Positions 1 through 6,445 of a DNA stretch of 6,880 nucleotides are shown piece after piece. Under the pieces are notes generated by a model. The model was given only the letters and a program-made list of their open reading frames with translations, was not told the DNA's origin and did not search any database. The DNA comes from Gemmataceae bacterium (GTDB taxonomy: Bacteria; Planctomycetota; Planctomycetia; Gemmatales; Gemmataceae). Positions within the stretch are counted from its first letter, which is position 1. Each line of letters opens with the position of its first letter. A program made the position numbers and the translations under genes. The DNA lies in NCBI GenBank assembly GCA_009691815.1, contig SIAL01000190.1, positions 1-6,880 of the forward strand, written 5' to 3'.

Positions 1-134
1 GAGCTTGCCACAGCATTTTTGGCGGTTTTTGGAGTTTTATCCACTCGGGGTTGGGAAAACCTACCAACCTGTGTGGCCAATTCTAAAAGGCCGCCTGAAC
101 CCGTTGGGTCAAAATTCGAATGATGGGTTTTGTA

Positions 135-158
135 GGGCAGGCTGTTATAGCACTGCCC
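135..158. other. Bulged hairpin in gene-free region
   Basis: GGGCAGGCT (135-143) pairs with AGC (149-151) and CTGCCC (153-158), giving 9 base pairs with a single bulged A at 152 and a five-base loop GTTAT. Neither side is followed by a T-run, so it does not look like an intrinsic terminator. It could be part of a structured RNA or a protein-binding site. The pairing is certain; the function is unknown. Confidence 0.4.
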
Positions 159-184
159 AAATACCACACTTCTTACGGCCTAAT

Positions 185-427
185 ACGCTTCGGGTAGGGA
201 ACCGGATTGCCCGGGCAAGCCGTTCCAAATGGGAACTATGTATTGCTGAATATCGGCCCAACAAGGCAACGCATCCTTGGAACGCATTGTTTTCCTGACC
301 TTGGTGGCGGTAACAGCAGGACGGGTGGTCCGTCGATTCGATTGTGTCTGCCGAGTGGATCGTTTCATGGGAAACCCTCAAAGCAAAAGCACAAAGCCGC
401 CGCTGTGAGCTTCCCTACTCGTAGTGT
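185..427. repeat. Imperfect 17-base inverted repeat, arms 185-201 and 411-427
   Basis: The reverse complement of 185-201 matches 411-427 at 14 of 17 positions; the first eight bases, TTCCCTAC, are identical. The arms enclose 209 bases with no convincing gene. Such an arrangement can mark the ends of a small non-autonomous element, but no flanking target-site duplication was identified, and an imperfect match of this size could arise by chance. Confidence 0.25.
207..218. other. Perfect 12-base palindrome
   Basis: TTGCCCGGGCAA is a perfect palindrome with no spacer. It is followed three bases later by a second short inverted repeat (GTTCC at 222-226 and GGAAC at 232-236). It could be an operator-like site for a dimeric DNA-binding protein, but no gene start lies near enough to assign a role. 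Confidence 0.25.
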
Positions 428-462
428 GATTCTCTTCCCTGAACCGCAATGGCCTGCACAAA

Positions 463-520
463 CTTGCCCCAATCGGAACAAGTGCTACCACTCATAATAC
501 GCTTGCAATCGGAGCATGTG
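463..520. repeat. Imperfect direct repeat, copies 463-484 and 502-520
   Basis: The two copies share CTTGC, then (after CCC in the first copy only) AATCGGA and a closely matching tail ending in GTG. Aligned with one three-base gap they agree at 17 of 19 positions. The copy starts are 39 bases apart. The second copy overlaps a 10-mer, TAATACGCTT (495-504), that is also found at 181-190. These may be remnants of local duplication or binding sites. No gene uses them as an obvious upstream element. Confidence 0.35.
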
Positions 521-568
521 ATCAAAAAAAATAATAAAAGGCGAATTTTCACGGTTTGTTAATATAAC

Positions 569-591
569 GGGGCCTTGCCAATTAAGGCCCC
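569..591 (-). terminator. Probable intrinsic terminator of the aminotransferase-serA operon
   Basis: GGGGCCTT (569-576) and AAGGCCCC (584-591) form a perfect 8-bp stem with a 7-base loop. It lies 21 bases beyond the serA stop codon. On the minus strand the stem is followed by GTTATATTAAC, which is T-rich but not a clean T-run, so termination may be only partly efficient. Its position and GC-rich stem fit the end of the serine operon transcript. Confidence 0.55.
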
Positions 592-612
592 CATGATCTC
601 AAAAAACGGTTT

Positions 613-2232
613 CTAGCCCAACCAATCAGGGCGAATTCCAACCCCGGGCAATTTGACCAAACTGACACTGGTAATCTGTGGATTGTCCAGCATCGCCTTC
701 ACGGCCCCCTCGGGCGGCAAGGCATCGAGGTTCAGTACCCCAATGGCCTCTCCCCCTTGGGTTTCGCGACCGACATTCATGCCCCCAATGTTTACGGAAT
801 GCTGCCCCATGATGTTGCCTACGAAACCGATGAGGCCCGGAACATCTTGATGCGAAAAGATCAACAGGACCCCGTCCAAGGGTGCGTCGACTTTGTAATG
901 GCCGATTTGCACTAGCCGCAAGTACTGATTGCCAAAGGTAGTTGCGGAAATGGTATAGGACTTTGTTTCCGTATAGAGGACAACCTTGATCAGGGAGCTG
1001 AAATCCCCCTTTTGGGTGCTGGACTGCTCAATGATTTCCATCCCGCTCTCGGTGGCAAGGACCCTAGCGTTTACGATGTTGACCTGTTCCAAATGGTTTT
1101 CCAAAAGGCCCGCCGCAAAGGCCGAAGTTATCAGGCGAGTTGGTTTGGCGGCGATCTCACCTCGATAGTGAAGCTCGGCTTTCTTGATTGCGCCACGAGC
1201 CATTTGGCTCGACAAAAGCCCCAATCGGCGGGCCAAATCGATCCAAGGCGCGAATTCTTCGAGTTCGGCTCGATCAAGCGCCACCATGTTGATTGCGTAG
1301 CGAATTTGACCTTTGGTAAGATAATCCACCAAAAGTTGTGCCGATTCCTTGGCAACCAACAGCTGCGCCTCGATGGTGGCGGCACCCAGATGGGGGGTGA
1401 GAACGATATTGGGGCAACTCAAAAACGGGTGTCCAGCCACCAAAGGCTCTTCCACAAAAACATCAAACGCCGCCCCGGCGAGGTGGCCCGAGGTGAGAGC
1501 CTCGGCCACGGCCTCTTCGTTGTAGATGCCTCCCCGGGCGCAATTGACGACTCTGGCCCCCATGGGAAGCAAGGCGATCCGCCGGGTGTCGAGCAGGTTT
1601 GTCGTTTCAGGAGTTAGTGGCGTGTGGGCGGTTACAAAATCGCACTGCGGCAGCAACTCGTCCACGGTGGCGGCCGCTTTGACACCGATTTGGGTAATGG
1701 CGGCGGGAGACAACACGGGGTCGTAGCCCACGACATTCATCCCCAATCCCAAAGCCGCCCGACGGGCCACTTCGCGCCCGATTCGGCCAAGGCCAATAAT
1801 GCCAAGCGTCTTGCCTGTTAGCTGACTACCAAGGAATTTCCCCTTTTCCCATTTCCCGGCCTTCATCGAGGCGTCGGCGGCGGGGATGAGCCTGGCCATG
1901 GACATCAGCATCGAAATGGTATGTTCGGCCGTGGAGATGGTGTTGGCGTCCGGGGTGTTCATGACGATGATGCCGCACCGGGTGGCGGCGGCTACATCGA
2001 TGTTGTCCACACCCACCCCGCCCCGTACTACCGCCCGCAACTTGCCGGGCTTGGTGAGTAGCTCGGCGGTCAGGCGGGTTCCCGAACGGACAATGCAGCC
2101 ATCGGCCCCTTCTAGGGCGGCCTTGAGTTCGGCGCCCTTGAGTCCGGGCCGGTTGTCGATTTCAATCCCGGCGGCGATCAAAAGGTCTTGACCGGGTTTT
2201 TCCAATTTGTCGCAAATGAGTACTTTTGGCAT
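613..2232 (-). CDS. serA: D-3-phosphoglycerate dehydrogenase with ACT domain
   Basis: This enzyme oxidises 3-phosphoglycerate to 3-phosphohydroxypyruvate with NAD+, the first step of cytosolic serine synthesis. The 539-residue product has the long (type I-like) SerA layout: a substrate domain split around the NAD domain, the Rossmann motif GLGRIG (147-152) with an acidic D171 after the second strand (GYDP), the catalytic set R233 (CARGG), E262 (EEP) and H281 (TPHLGAAT), an intervening ASB-type domain at about 318-445, and a C-terminal ACT domain at about 455-530. The ACT domain is the usual site of serine feedback control. The open frame extends 27 codons upstream, but MPKVLICDKL is the normal family N-terminus, and an AGGGG ribosome site lies 9 bases before this ATG. 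The longer start would overlap the upstream aminotransferase gene and add proline-rich sequence not expected in the family. It is the second gene of an operon, 4 bases after the aminotransferase stop. Confidence 0.96.
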   Translation of the reverse strand: MPKVLICDKLEKPGQDLLIAAGIEIDNRPGLKGAELKAALEGADGCIVRSGTRLTAELLTKPGKLRAVVRGGVGVDNIDVAAATRCGIIVMNTPDANTISTAEHTISMLMSMARLIPAADASMKAGKWEKGKFLGSQLTGKTLGIIGLGRIGREVARRAALGLGMNVVGYDPVLSPAAITQIGVKAAATVDELLPQCDFVTAHTPLTPETTNLLDTRRIALLPMGARVVNCARGGIYNEEAVAEALTSGHLAGAAFDVFVEEPLVAGHPFLSCPNIVLTPHLGAATIEAQLLVAKESAQLLVDYLTKGQIRYAINMVALDRAELEEFAPWIDLARRLGLLSSQMARGAIKKAELHYRGEIAAKPTRLITSAFAAGLLENHLEQVNIVNARVLATESGMEIIEQSSTQKGDFSSLIKVVLYTETKSYTISATTFGNQYLRLVQIGHYKVDAPLDGVLLIFSHQDVPGLIGFVGNIMGQHSVNIGGMNVGRETQGGEAIGVLNLDALPPEGAVKAMLDNPQITSVSLVKLPGVGIRPDWLG

Positions 2233-2236
2233 GGGA

Positions 2237-3397
2237 CTAGGCCCCTGCCTTCCACGAGGCAAAGGCTCGTTGGGCCAAGGAAACCCCGGCACCGGATTCC
2301 AATTTGTGGCCAAGGTCCGAAAGGACCATTTCCAAGGCGCTTACCGCGGCAAGGACCTCGAAGAAATCGATGTAGCCCATGTGGGCCAAGCGGATGATCT
2401 TGCCCTTCATGGTGTCTTGACCGCCCGCGATGCGGATGCCATGCTCCTTTTCCAATCGACTCAAAATGGCGGAGCCGTCAATCCCCGAGGGAATCTCGTA
2501 AACCGTCAGGCCAGAAGTCGGATTGACCCGGGCGAACAGCTTGAGGTTGAGGCCCACGGCGGCGGCGCGGGCGGCGGCGGCCATCCGTTCATGGCGCTGC
2601 CACACCTTTTCCATCCCCTCCGCCTTGATCCGCGCCAGACTGAAGGTTAGCGCCTTGATAAGCGTGTTGGCGGGGGTGAAGGGGGTGTCGTTGGCCTTGA
2701 GGTTTTCCCGATATTTGCGCAGGTCAAAATAAAACGAGGCGGCAGGACCGGTGGCCAAGGTCTCATCCACCCGTTTCCAACCCTTGTCACTTACCGAGAC
2801 AAACGCCAGACCCGCGGGAAGCATCAGCGCCTTTTGCGATCCGGTTACACAGAAATCTATGTTCCAATCGTCCGTCCGGCACTCCATCACCCCAAGTCCG
2901 GAGATGGCGTCGACAATGAACACGGCCGCGGTTTCCTTGACCATCGCGCCCAAACCCTTGATATCGTTTCGAACCCCGGTGCTGGTTTCGCTTAAGGTTG
3001 CCGTGACGACGGCCGTATCGGGATGATCCTTGAGGGCCTGGGCCAGTTGGTCCGGGGTAATGGCTTCGCCATAGGGACAGGTCACTTCGACAACGACCGC
3101 CCCAAAGGCTTTGGCAATGTTCTTCCAGCGTTCCCCCCAACGACCGCTGATGCAGCAAAGGACCTTGGTCCCCGGGCGAATGACATTGGTGAGGGCAGCT
3201 TCCATTCCCCCGGTACCCGAACTGGTGAGAACACAGATTGGGTTTTTGGTGCAGAATACCAGCTGGAGATCGGCCACCACCGCGGCGAGAACGGATCGAA
3301 ATTGCGCGGATCGGTGAAAAGTAACGGGTCTTGCCAGCTCAAGGAGTGTTTCCTCGGGAACGGGGGTCGGTCCGGGACAAAGCAAACGAGGTTTCAT
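2237..3397 (-). CDS. Class V PLP aminotransferase (alanine/serine-glyoxylate type), probable phosphoserine aminotransferase role
   Basis: This 386-residue enzyme belongs to the fold-type I, class V aminotransferases and resembles alanine-glyoxylate and serine-pyruvate aminotransferases. It has the N-terminal PGPTPVPE stretch (8-15), the cofactor phosphate loop SSGTGGMEA (59-67), the pyridine-nitrogen aspartate D163 in VDAISGLG, the Schiff-base lysine K189 in GSQKALMLPAGL, a TPFTP segment (238-242), and a likely substrate-carboxylate arginine R336 in IIRLAHMGY. Length is typical. It is the first gene of a pair with serA, so the inferred job is transamination of 3-phosphohydroxypyruvate to phosphoserine, replacing SerC. 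Similar class V aminotransferase-serA pairs occur in other bacteria that lack classical SerC, for example Thermotoga. Alanine-glyoxylate or serine-glyoxylate activity is the alternative and cannot be excluded from sequence. The start ATG has only a weak GGA upstream, but MKPRLLCPGP is the expected N-terminus. Confidence 0.93.
   Translation of the reverse strand: MKPRLLCPGPTPVPEETLLELARPVTFHRSAQFRSVLAAVVADLQLVFCTKNPICVLTSSGTGGMEAALTNVIRPGTKVLCCISGRWGERWKNIAKAFGAVVVEVTCPYGEAITPDQLAQALKDHPDTAVVTATLSETSTGVRNDIKGLGAMVKETAAVFIVDAISGLGVMECRTDDWNIDFCVTGSQKALMLPAGLAFVSVSDKGWKRVDETLATGPAASFYFDLRKYRENLKANDTPFTPANTLIKALTFSLARIKAEGMEKVWQRHERMAAAARAAAVGLNLKLFARVNPTSGLTVYEIPSGIDGSAILSRLEKEHGIRIAGGQDTMKGKIIRLAHMGYIDFFEVLAAVSALEMVLSDLGHKLESGAGVSLAQRAFASWKAGA
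2242..2246 (-). promoter_or_regulatory. Ribosome binding site that fixes the serA start
   Basis: On the minus strand AGGGG lies 9 bases before the serA ATG (2232-2230) and sits inside the last codons of the aminotransferase gene. This supports the shorter SerA start. It also suggests that translation of the two genes is coupled, since ribosomes ending at the TAG (2239-2237) finish almost on the next start codon. Confidence 0.6.
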
Positions 3398-3421
3398 GAA
3401 AAGATCCGAAGCATAAGGGCC

Positions 3422-3458
3422 AAAAACAAAAGGGTCCGCAAACGCAGACCACCCTTTT
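3422..3458 (-). terminator. Terminator-like hairpin in the leader of the aminotransferase-serA operon
   Basis: Read on the minus strand, AAAAGGG (3458-3452) pairs with CCCTTTT (3434-3428). Inside it TCTGC (3448-3444) pairs with GCGGA (3439-3435), one pair being T-G, around a GTTT loop. A three-base bulge (TGG) sits on the 5' side. An alternative 7-bp stem uses GGTCTGC with GCGGACC. The stem runs into TTTTGTTTTT, ending 25 bases before the aminotransferase ATG. This is the form of an intrinsic terminator lying before a gene, not after one, so it could be an attenuator or a block to transcripts arriving from the right. The flanks are nearly symmetric, so it could also work on the plus strand, where the T-run is shorter. 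Confidence 0.5.
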
Positions 3459-3488
3459 ATTCTAGCCCGGATGTTTCATGGGTTCCAA
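3459..3488 (-). promoter_or_regulatory. Candidate sigma-70-type promoter for the aminotransferase-serA operon
   Basis: On the minus strand TTGGAA (3488-3483) and TAGAAT (3464-3459) are separated by 18 bases; they match the -35 and -10 consensus at 4 and 5 of 6 positions. A start near 3452 would give a leader of about 55 bases. That start would fall inside the first arm of the adjacent hairpin, so this promoter and attenuation by the full hairpin are partly competing explanations. Confidence 0.35.
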
Positions 3489-3750
3489 TCGGGGCGGGAT
3501 TTTTTGGGTAGACTGACTAACCTAAATCGAATTGGGTGCTCCTTTTGGGCCATTTTTCCCGCTTTTGACAGAACCTGCCCTGAATTGCCCCTTTTGGAGG
3601 AGCCGGGGAACCCCTCCCACCCTGATTATTTCCATCAGTTACCTGATCGTGGATAGCTTTTCTGAGCTTCCCATGTAGTAATGAAGTAGAATATCCTCGG
3701 TCAGCCCGCTTGGTTTCCTTCCTCATAAACCGTCGCTATCGTTCCCTCCC

Positions 3751-5109
3751 ATGAAAAACGACTCCTACATCAGTCGACGAAACCTCCTTTGTCGGGGTGC
3801 TTCCGGAGTATTGGGGTTGTCGCTTCCCACGCTCCTATCCGCCGCGGGTCGCTCGGGTGTGGGCAAGGCGAAAAATGTTTTGGTCATCCTCGAGCAGGGT
3901 GGTCTTTCCCACATTGACACTTGGGACCCCAAACCCGAAACGATCGCGGAGCACAGAAGCCCCCACAAACCGATTGCCACCCGGGTCCCGGGAATGCGGT
4001 TTACCGAACTCCTTTCAGAGACCGCCAAGGTAGCGGACAAATTGACCGTTATCCGCTCCATGCACCATTCCAAAGAAGGGGCAAGCGGACATCCCGAAGG
4101 GACAAAGTATTTGCTTTCCGGGTGCCACCCTTCCAGCCCATTAAAAATGCCGGACATGGGTTCCGTGGCATCCAATGTTCTTGGCAAAAGCAACCGATCC
4201 CTGCCCCCCTATGTAATGGTTCCAGGCAATCATGAACAGGCGGACCAGACGAGTGTCGGCTTCCTTCCCGCCGGCCACAGCGTGTTCAAAACGGGGGGAA
4301 ACGACCTCTCTTCCCCGAATTGGAAGGTGGGCCCTTTGGATCCTCGGCCGGATACCCCTGTTCAAAGGCTTACAGGCCGTCGGGATTTGTTGACCGGTCT
4401 GGCGGGGGCCATGGATACTTTTTATGCCCAGGCGTTTGACACACTGACCAGCGATCAGGTTGCAAAAGCCTTTGATTATACCCATGAGCCCGAACATGTA
4501 AGAAAGAGTTACGGGACCGGCCACCGGGGCGCCTGCTATTTGGTGGGAAGAAAGTTGATTGAGGCGGGGGTCCGCTTTGTCACAGTGGATGTCCGGTGGC
4601 CCCTTACCCAAGAGGTCCCCGGCGGATCCAACCTCAACTGGGACCATCACGACCTGATCTATACGCCGGGTTCCTGTGGAACGGTCCGAGACAAGGGCGG
4701 CGGCGAGGGGCGTTACGGAATTGGCCACTGGGTGATGATGGGTTCCACCGACCGGGCCTTTGCGGCTCTGATCCGCGATTTAGACGAACGGGGCCTGTTG
4801 GCGGAAACTCTTGTCTGTTTTGTTACCGAATTTGGACGAACGCCACGCTTGAATAAGTTTCAGGGGCGAGATCATTGGCACCACGCCTATTCGATCGCCT
4901 TGGCAGGGGCGGGTGTTCCCGGCGGACAGGTTATCGGTGCCACCGATCGGGAGGGAGGCAAGGTGGTAAGGGATCCGTACACCCCCGAGTCTTACGCCGC
5001 CACCGTCTATGAAAAACTGGGCATTGACCGAACCAAACCCCTCTATACTTCAAGCAATCAACCCATTTTTCTCGATCAGGGTGCCTCCCCCATCCAGCAA
5101 GTATTTTAG
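3751..5109 (+). CDS. Tat-exported DUF1501 family protein
   Basis: This 452-residue protein belongs to DUF1501, a family in the alkaline phosphatase/sulfatase-like superfamily that is abundant in planctomycetes; its substrates are unknown. The N-terminus has a twin-arginine signal, SRRNLL (8-13), followed by a hydrophobic stretch to about residue 32, so it is probably exported folded. The family core is visible: NVLVILEQGGLSHIDTWDPK (42-61) with H54, D56 and D59, a polar NWDHH (296-300), then TEFGRTPRLN (359-368) and GRDHWHHAYSIALAGAGVPGG (372-392), a His/Asp-rich stretch likely to bind metal. Length is normal and the frame is intact. The start has no Shine-Dalgarno motif, but no other in-frame ATG lies upstream, and the Tat signal begins here. 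No DUF1549/DUF1553 cytochrome-type gene adjoins it on either side, unlike many DUF1501 genes. The catalytic activity is not predictable from sequence. Confidence 0.93.
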   Translation: MKNDSYISRRNLLCRGASGVLGLSLPTLLSAAGRSGVGKAKNVLVILEQGGLSHIDTWDPKPETIAEHRSPHKPIATRVPGMRFTELLSETAKVADKLTVIRSMHHSKEGASGHPEGTKYLLSGCHPSSPLKMPDMGSVASNVLGKSNRSLPPYVMVPGNHEQADQTSVGFLPAGHSVFKTGGNDLSSPNWKVGPLDPRPDTPVQRLTGRRDLLTGLAGAMDTFYAQAFDTLTSDQVAKAFDYTHEPEHVRKSYGTGHRGACYLVGRKLIEAGVRFVTVDVRWPLTQEVPGGSNLNWDHHDLIYTPGSCGTVRDKGGGEGRYGIGHWVMMGSTDRAFAALIRDLDERGLLAETLVCFVTEFGRTPRLNKFQGRDHWHHAYSIALAGAGVPGGQVIGATDREGGKVVRDPYTPESYAATVYEKLGIDRTKPLYTSSNQPIFLDQGASPIQQVF

Positions 5110-5241
5110 AAAATCCGCTAGGACCTCTAGTTGGGGAACCCCGCCAAAGGCCCTGATTTTGAGGATTGACGGGCCAAGGAGCAAGGTTCCAACGCCCTCT
5201 AGGAAAAGGCGTCTTCTCGGAAGATTCACTCGTTCTTCATT

Positions 5242-5271
5242 TTGCCAACATGTTCGTTAGCTAATCTTAAT
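5242..5271 (+). promoter_or_regulatory. Candidate promoter for the DUF1559 gene
   Basis: TTGCCA (5242-5247) and CTTAAT (5266-5271) lie 18 bases apart and match the sigma-70 consensus at 5 and 4 of 6 positions. A start just downstream would give a leader of about 50 bases before the ATG at 5327. The 217-base gap after the DUF1501 gene and the lack of other signals make an independent promoter here plausible, but the -10 box is weak. Confidence 0.3.
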
Positions 5272-5314
5272 GTTGTCAGGGGGGCGGTGTTTCGCTCGCC
5301 GACATTTCCATTTC

Positions 5315-5320
5315 AGAGGA
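5315..5320 (+). promoter_or_regulatory. Ribosome binding site that fixes the DUF1559 start
   Basis: AGAGGA lies 6 bases before the ATG at 5327. It is the best Shine-Dalgarno sequence in the window. It selects MSRSRKRQGFTLIELL as the N-terminus over the in-frame ATG at 5270, which would add 19 residues ahead of a prepilin-type leader and fall on the candidate promoter. Confidence 0.7.
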
Positions 5321-5326
5321 AACTGC

Positions 5327-6421
5327 ATGTCTCGTTCACGCAAGCGCCAAGGATTTACGCTCATCGAGCTTTTGGTCGTAATCGCCATCATCGCCGTTTT
5401 GATCGGCCTACTTCTGCCCGCAGTCCAAAAAGTTCGCGAAGCCGCAAACCGTATGCAATGTTCCAATAACCTAAAGCAAATCGGACTTGCCTTTCACAAC
5501 TTCGAATCCAGCCAAGGTAAACTCCCCCATCCCGGTCAAATCGACTCCACCGGTTCAAACACCACCCTGTACATGATTCACTCTTGGTGTACCCAAATCC
5601 TTCCCTATGTGGAACAGGAAAACACTTACAAGATGTTTGACATGAGCTCGAACAATACCGCCTCCGGGTATAACCGAGCCTTGATTCATCCCTTGGGCTA
5701 CCAGGGTTTGGATTATGATGATCCCGCCTACCCTTCGGGTTGGTTGGCCGCTCAAACCCAAGTCAAAACCTTTGTATGTCCCAGCACCCCGATTGGTGCC
5801 GTGGCTCGTGGCAATGGCGAAAACCTTGGACCAATCGACTATATGGCTTGTGCAGTTAGCGATGTGGACGAAGGCACTAGGGCCCGTGTGGTAGGTACCG
5901 GTAGCGCCGCTTACAGGGGTCGCTTCGTTGGTCCCCTTACCGCCGAAGGTGCTAAGATTTCTAGCATTCTTGACGGATCCTCCAACACCATCCTCGTTGT
6001 CGAAGACGCGGGTCGGTCCCAATACGGCGTCAGCACCTTTGGTGCGGGTTCAGCTCGTAATTCACCCGTAGCGGCCCCCGGCCACTCCACTCCAGGAGAC
6101 GGACTTGGTGGAAACGCCCGTCGCGTTTACGCTTGGGCCGATCCTGATGCCGCAACCAACGGTTTCTCCGGTCCCAGCAAATCCTTGGGTGACCGAACCG
6201 CCAAGGTCAACAATAACAATTCCATCATTGGTGGTCCTGCCGAATGCCGTTGGTCCGTAAACAACTGTGGTCCCAACGATGAACCCTTTGCTTTCCATAC
6301 CGGCCTTGTCCTAGCTGCAATGTGTGATGGATCCGTTCGCTCGATTCGCGAAGCCACGGATGGCTTGGTGATCAAGGCGGCGGTAGGCGCGACAGACGGC
6401 ACAGTGTATTCTTTTGACTAA
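5327..6421 (+). CDS. DUF1559 protein with type IV prepilin-like N-terminus
   Basis: This 364-residue protein starts with a short basic leader and a class III (prepilin) signal: the cleavage site is G9|F10 in RQGFTLIELL, E14 is at mature position +5, and a hydrophobic helix runs to about residue 30. A prepilin peptidase would cut after G9 and methylate F10. The DUF1559 domain follows, including VREAANRMQCSNNLKQIGLAFHNFE (36-60). Near the end H324, nine residues, then D334-G335 give the H-X9-DG motif typical of planctomycete pilin-like proteins. Seven cysteines (45, 88, 151, 175, 307, 314, 333) would allow disulfides outside the cytoplasm. It is probably a surface or periplasmic pseudopilin; its partner and function are unknown. 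It is followed after 24 bases by a small secreted-protein gene ending in a strong terminator, which suggests a two-gene unit. Such genes occur in many copies per planctomycete genome. Confidence 0.93.
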   Translation: MSRSRKRQGFTLIELLVVIAIIAVLIGLLLPAVQKVREAANRMQCSNNLKQIGLAFHNFESSQGKLPHPGQIDSTGSNTTLYMIHSWCTQILPYVEQENTYKMFDMSSNNTASGYNRALIHPLGYQGLDYDDPAYPSGWLAAQTQVKTFVCPSTPIGAVARGNGENLGPIDYMACAVSDVDEGTRARVVGTGSAAYRGRFVGPLTAEGAKISSILDGSSNTILVVEDAGRSQYGVSTFGAGSARNSPVAAPGHSTPGDGLGGNARRVYAWADPDAATNGFSGPSKSLGDRTAKVNNNNSIIGGPAECRWSVNNCGPNDEPFAFHTGLVLAAMCDGSVRSIREATDGLVIKAAVGATDGTVYSFD

Positions 6422-6445
6422 GAACAACGATTTAAGAAAAGGATT

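Larger units (their letters stand above)
1..568. other. Gene-free region with small repeats and hairpins
   Basis: No open frame here gives a recognisable protein. Frames of 60-97 codons exist on both strands, but they overlap each other, lack a good ribosome binding site and read as low-information sequence. By eye the base composition is more AT-rich than in the neighbouring genes, especially at 521-570, where an A-rich run is followed by AT-rich sequence. Present are a bulged hairpin (135-158), a 12-base palindrome (207-218), a 5-bp hairpin (222-236), a repeated 10-mer (181-190 and 495-504), an imperfect direct repeat (463-484 and 502-520) and an imperfect inverted repeat (185-201 and 411-427). 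It may be plain intergenic DNA, a decayed gene or a structured RNA locus. I see no tRNA, tmRNA, RNase P or SRP RNA signature. Confidence 0.6.
3398..3750. other. Divergent intergenic region between the serine operon and DUF1501 gene
   Basis: These 353 bases separate two divergent genes and contain no credible gene; the short frames (61 and 69 codons) match nothing I recognise. The left part holds the candidate promoter and terminator-like hairpin of the serine operon. The middle has GGAGG (3596-3600) pairing with CCTCC (3613-3617) around a GC-rich loop. On the plus side TAGAAT (3687-3692) is a possible -10 box for the DUF1501 gene, but it has no good -35 partner. A TTGACA at 3565-3570 has no -10 box at normal spacing. 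The DUF1501 start is preceded by pyrimidine-rich sequence without a Shine-Dalgarno motif. Confidence 0.6.

Noticed and set aside
108..125. TTCGAAT resembling a tRNA T-loop
   Set aside because: The flanking bases do not pair to form a T-stem, and no acceptor or anticodon arm can be drawn.
181..190. TAATACGCTT resembling the start of a T7 phage promoter
   Set aside because: The match stops after the first seven bases, and no phage genes are present.
207..497. 96-codon open frame on the plus strand in the gene-free region
   Set aside because: It has no ribosome site and no family resemblance, its start lies inside a palindrome, and overlapping frames on the other strand are equally long.
1012..1617. 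201-codon open frame on the plus strand
   Set aside because: It lies wholly antisense to serA, a well-supported gene, and its translation has no recognisable domain.
3565..3570. Perfect TTGACA -35 box upstream of the DUF1501 gene
   Set aside because: No -10-like hexamer occurs at 16-19 bases; the sequence there is C-rich.
3517..3726. 69-codon open frame on the minus strand in the divergent intergenic region
   Set aside because: It has no Shine-Dalgarno sequence at a usable distance and no recognisable features. It was considered as a leader peptide for the serine operon but shows no run of serine or related codons.
4141..4728. 195-codon open frame on the minus strand
   Set aside because: It is antisense to the DUF1501 gene, which has clear family motifs. 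It has no ribosome site or recognisable protein features.
5212..5224. Short hairpin TCTTC-TCG-GAAGA after the DUF1501 gene
   Set aside because: It has only 5 weak base pairs and no T-run directly after it, so it is not supported as a terminator.
5555..6022. 155-codon open frame on the minus strand
   Set aside because: It is antisense to the DUF1559 gene and is a composition shadow of that coding sequence.
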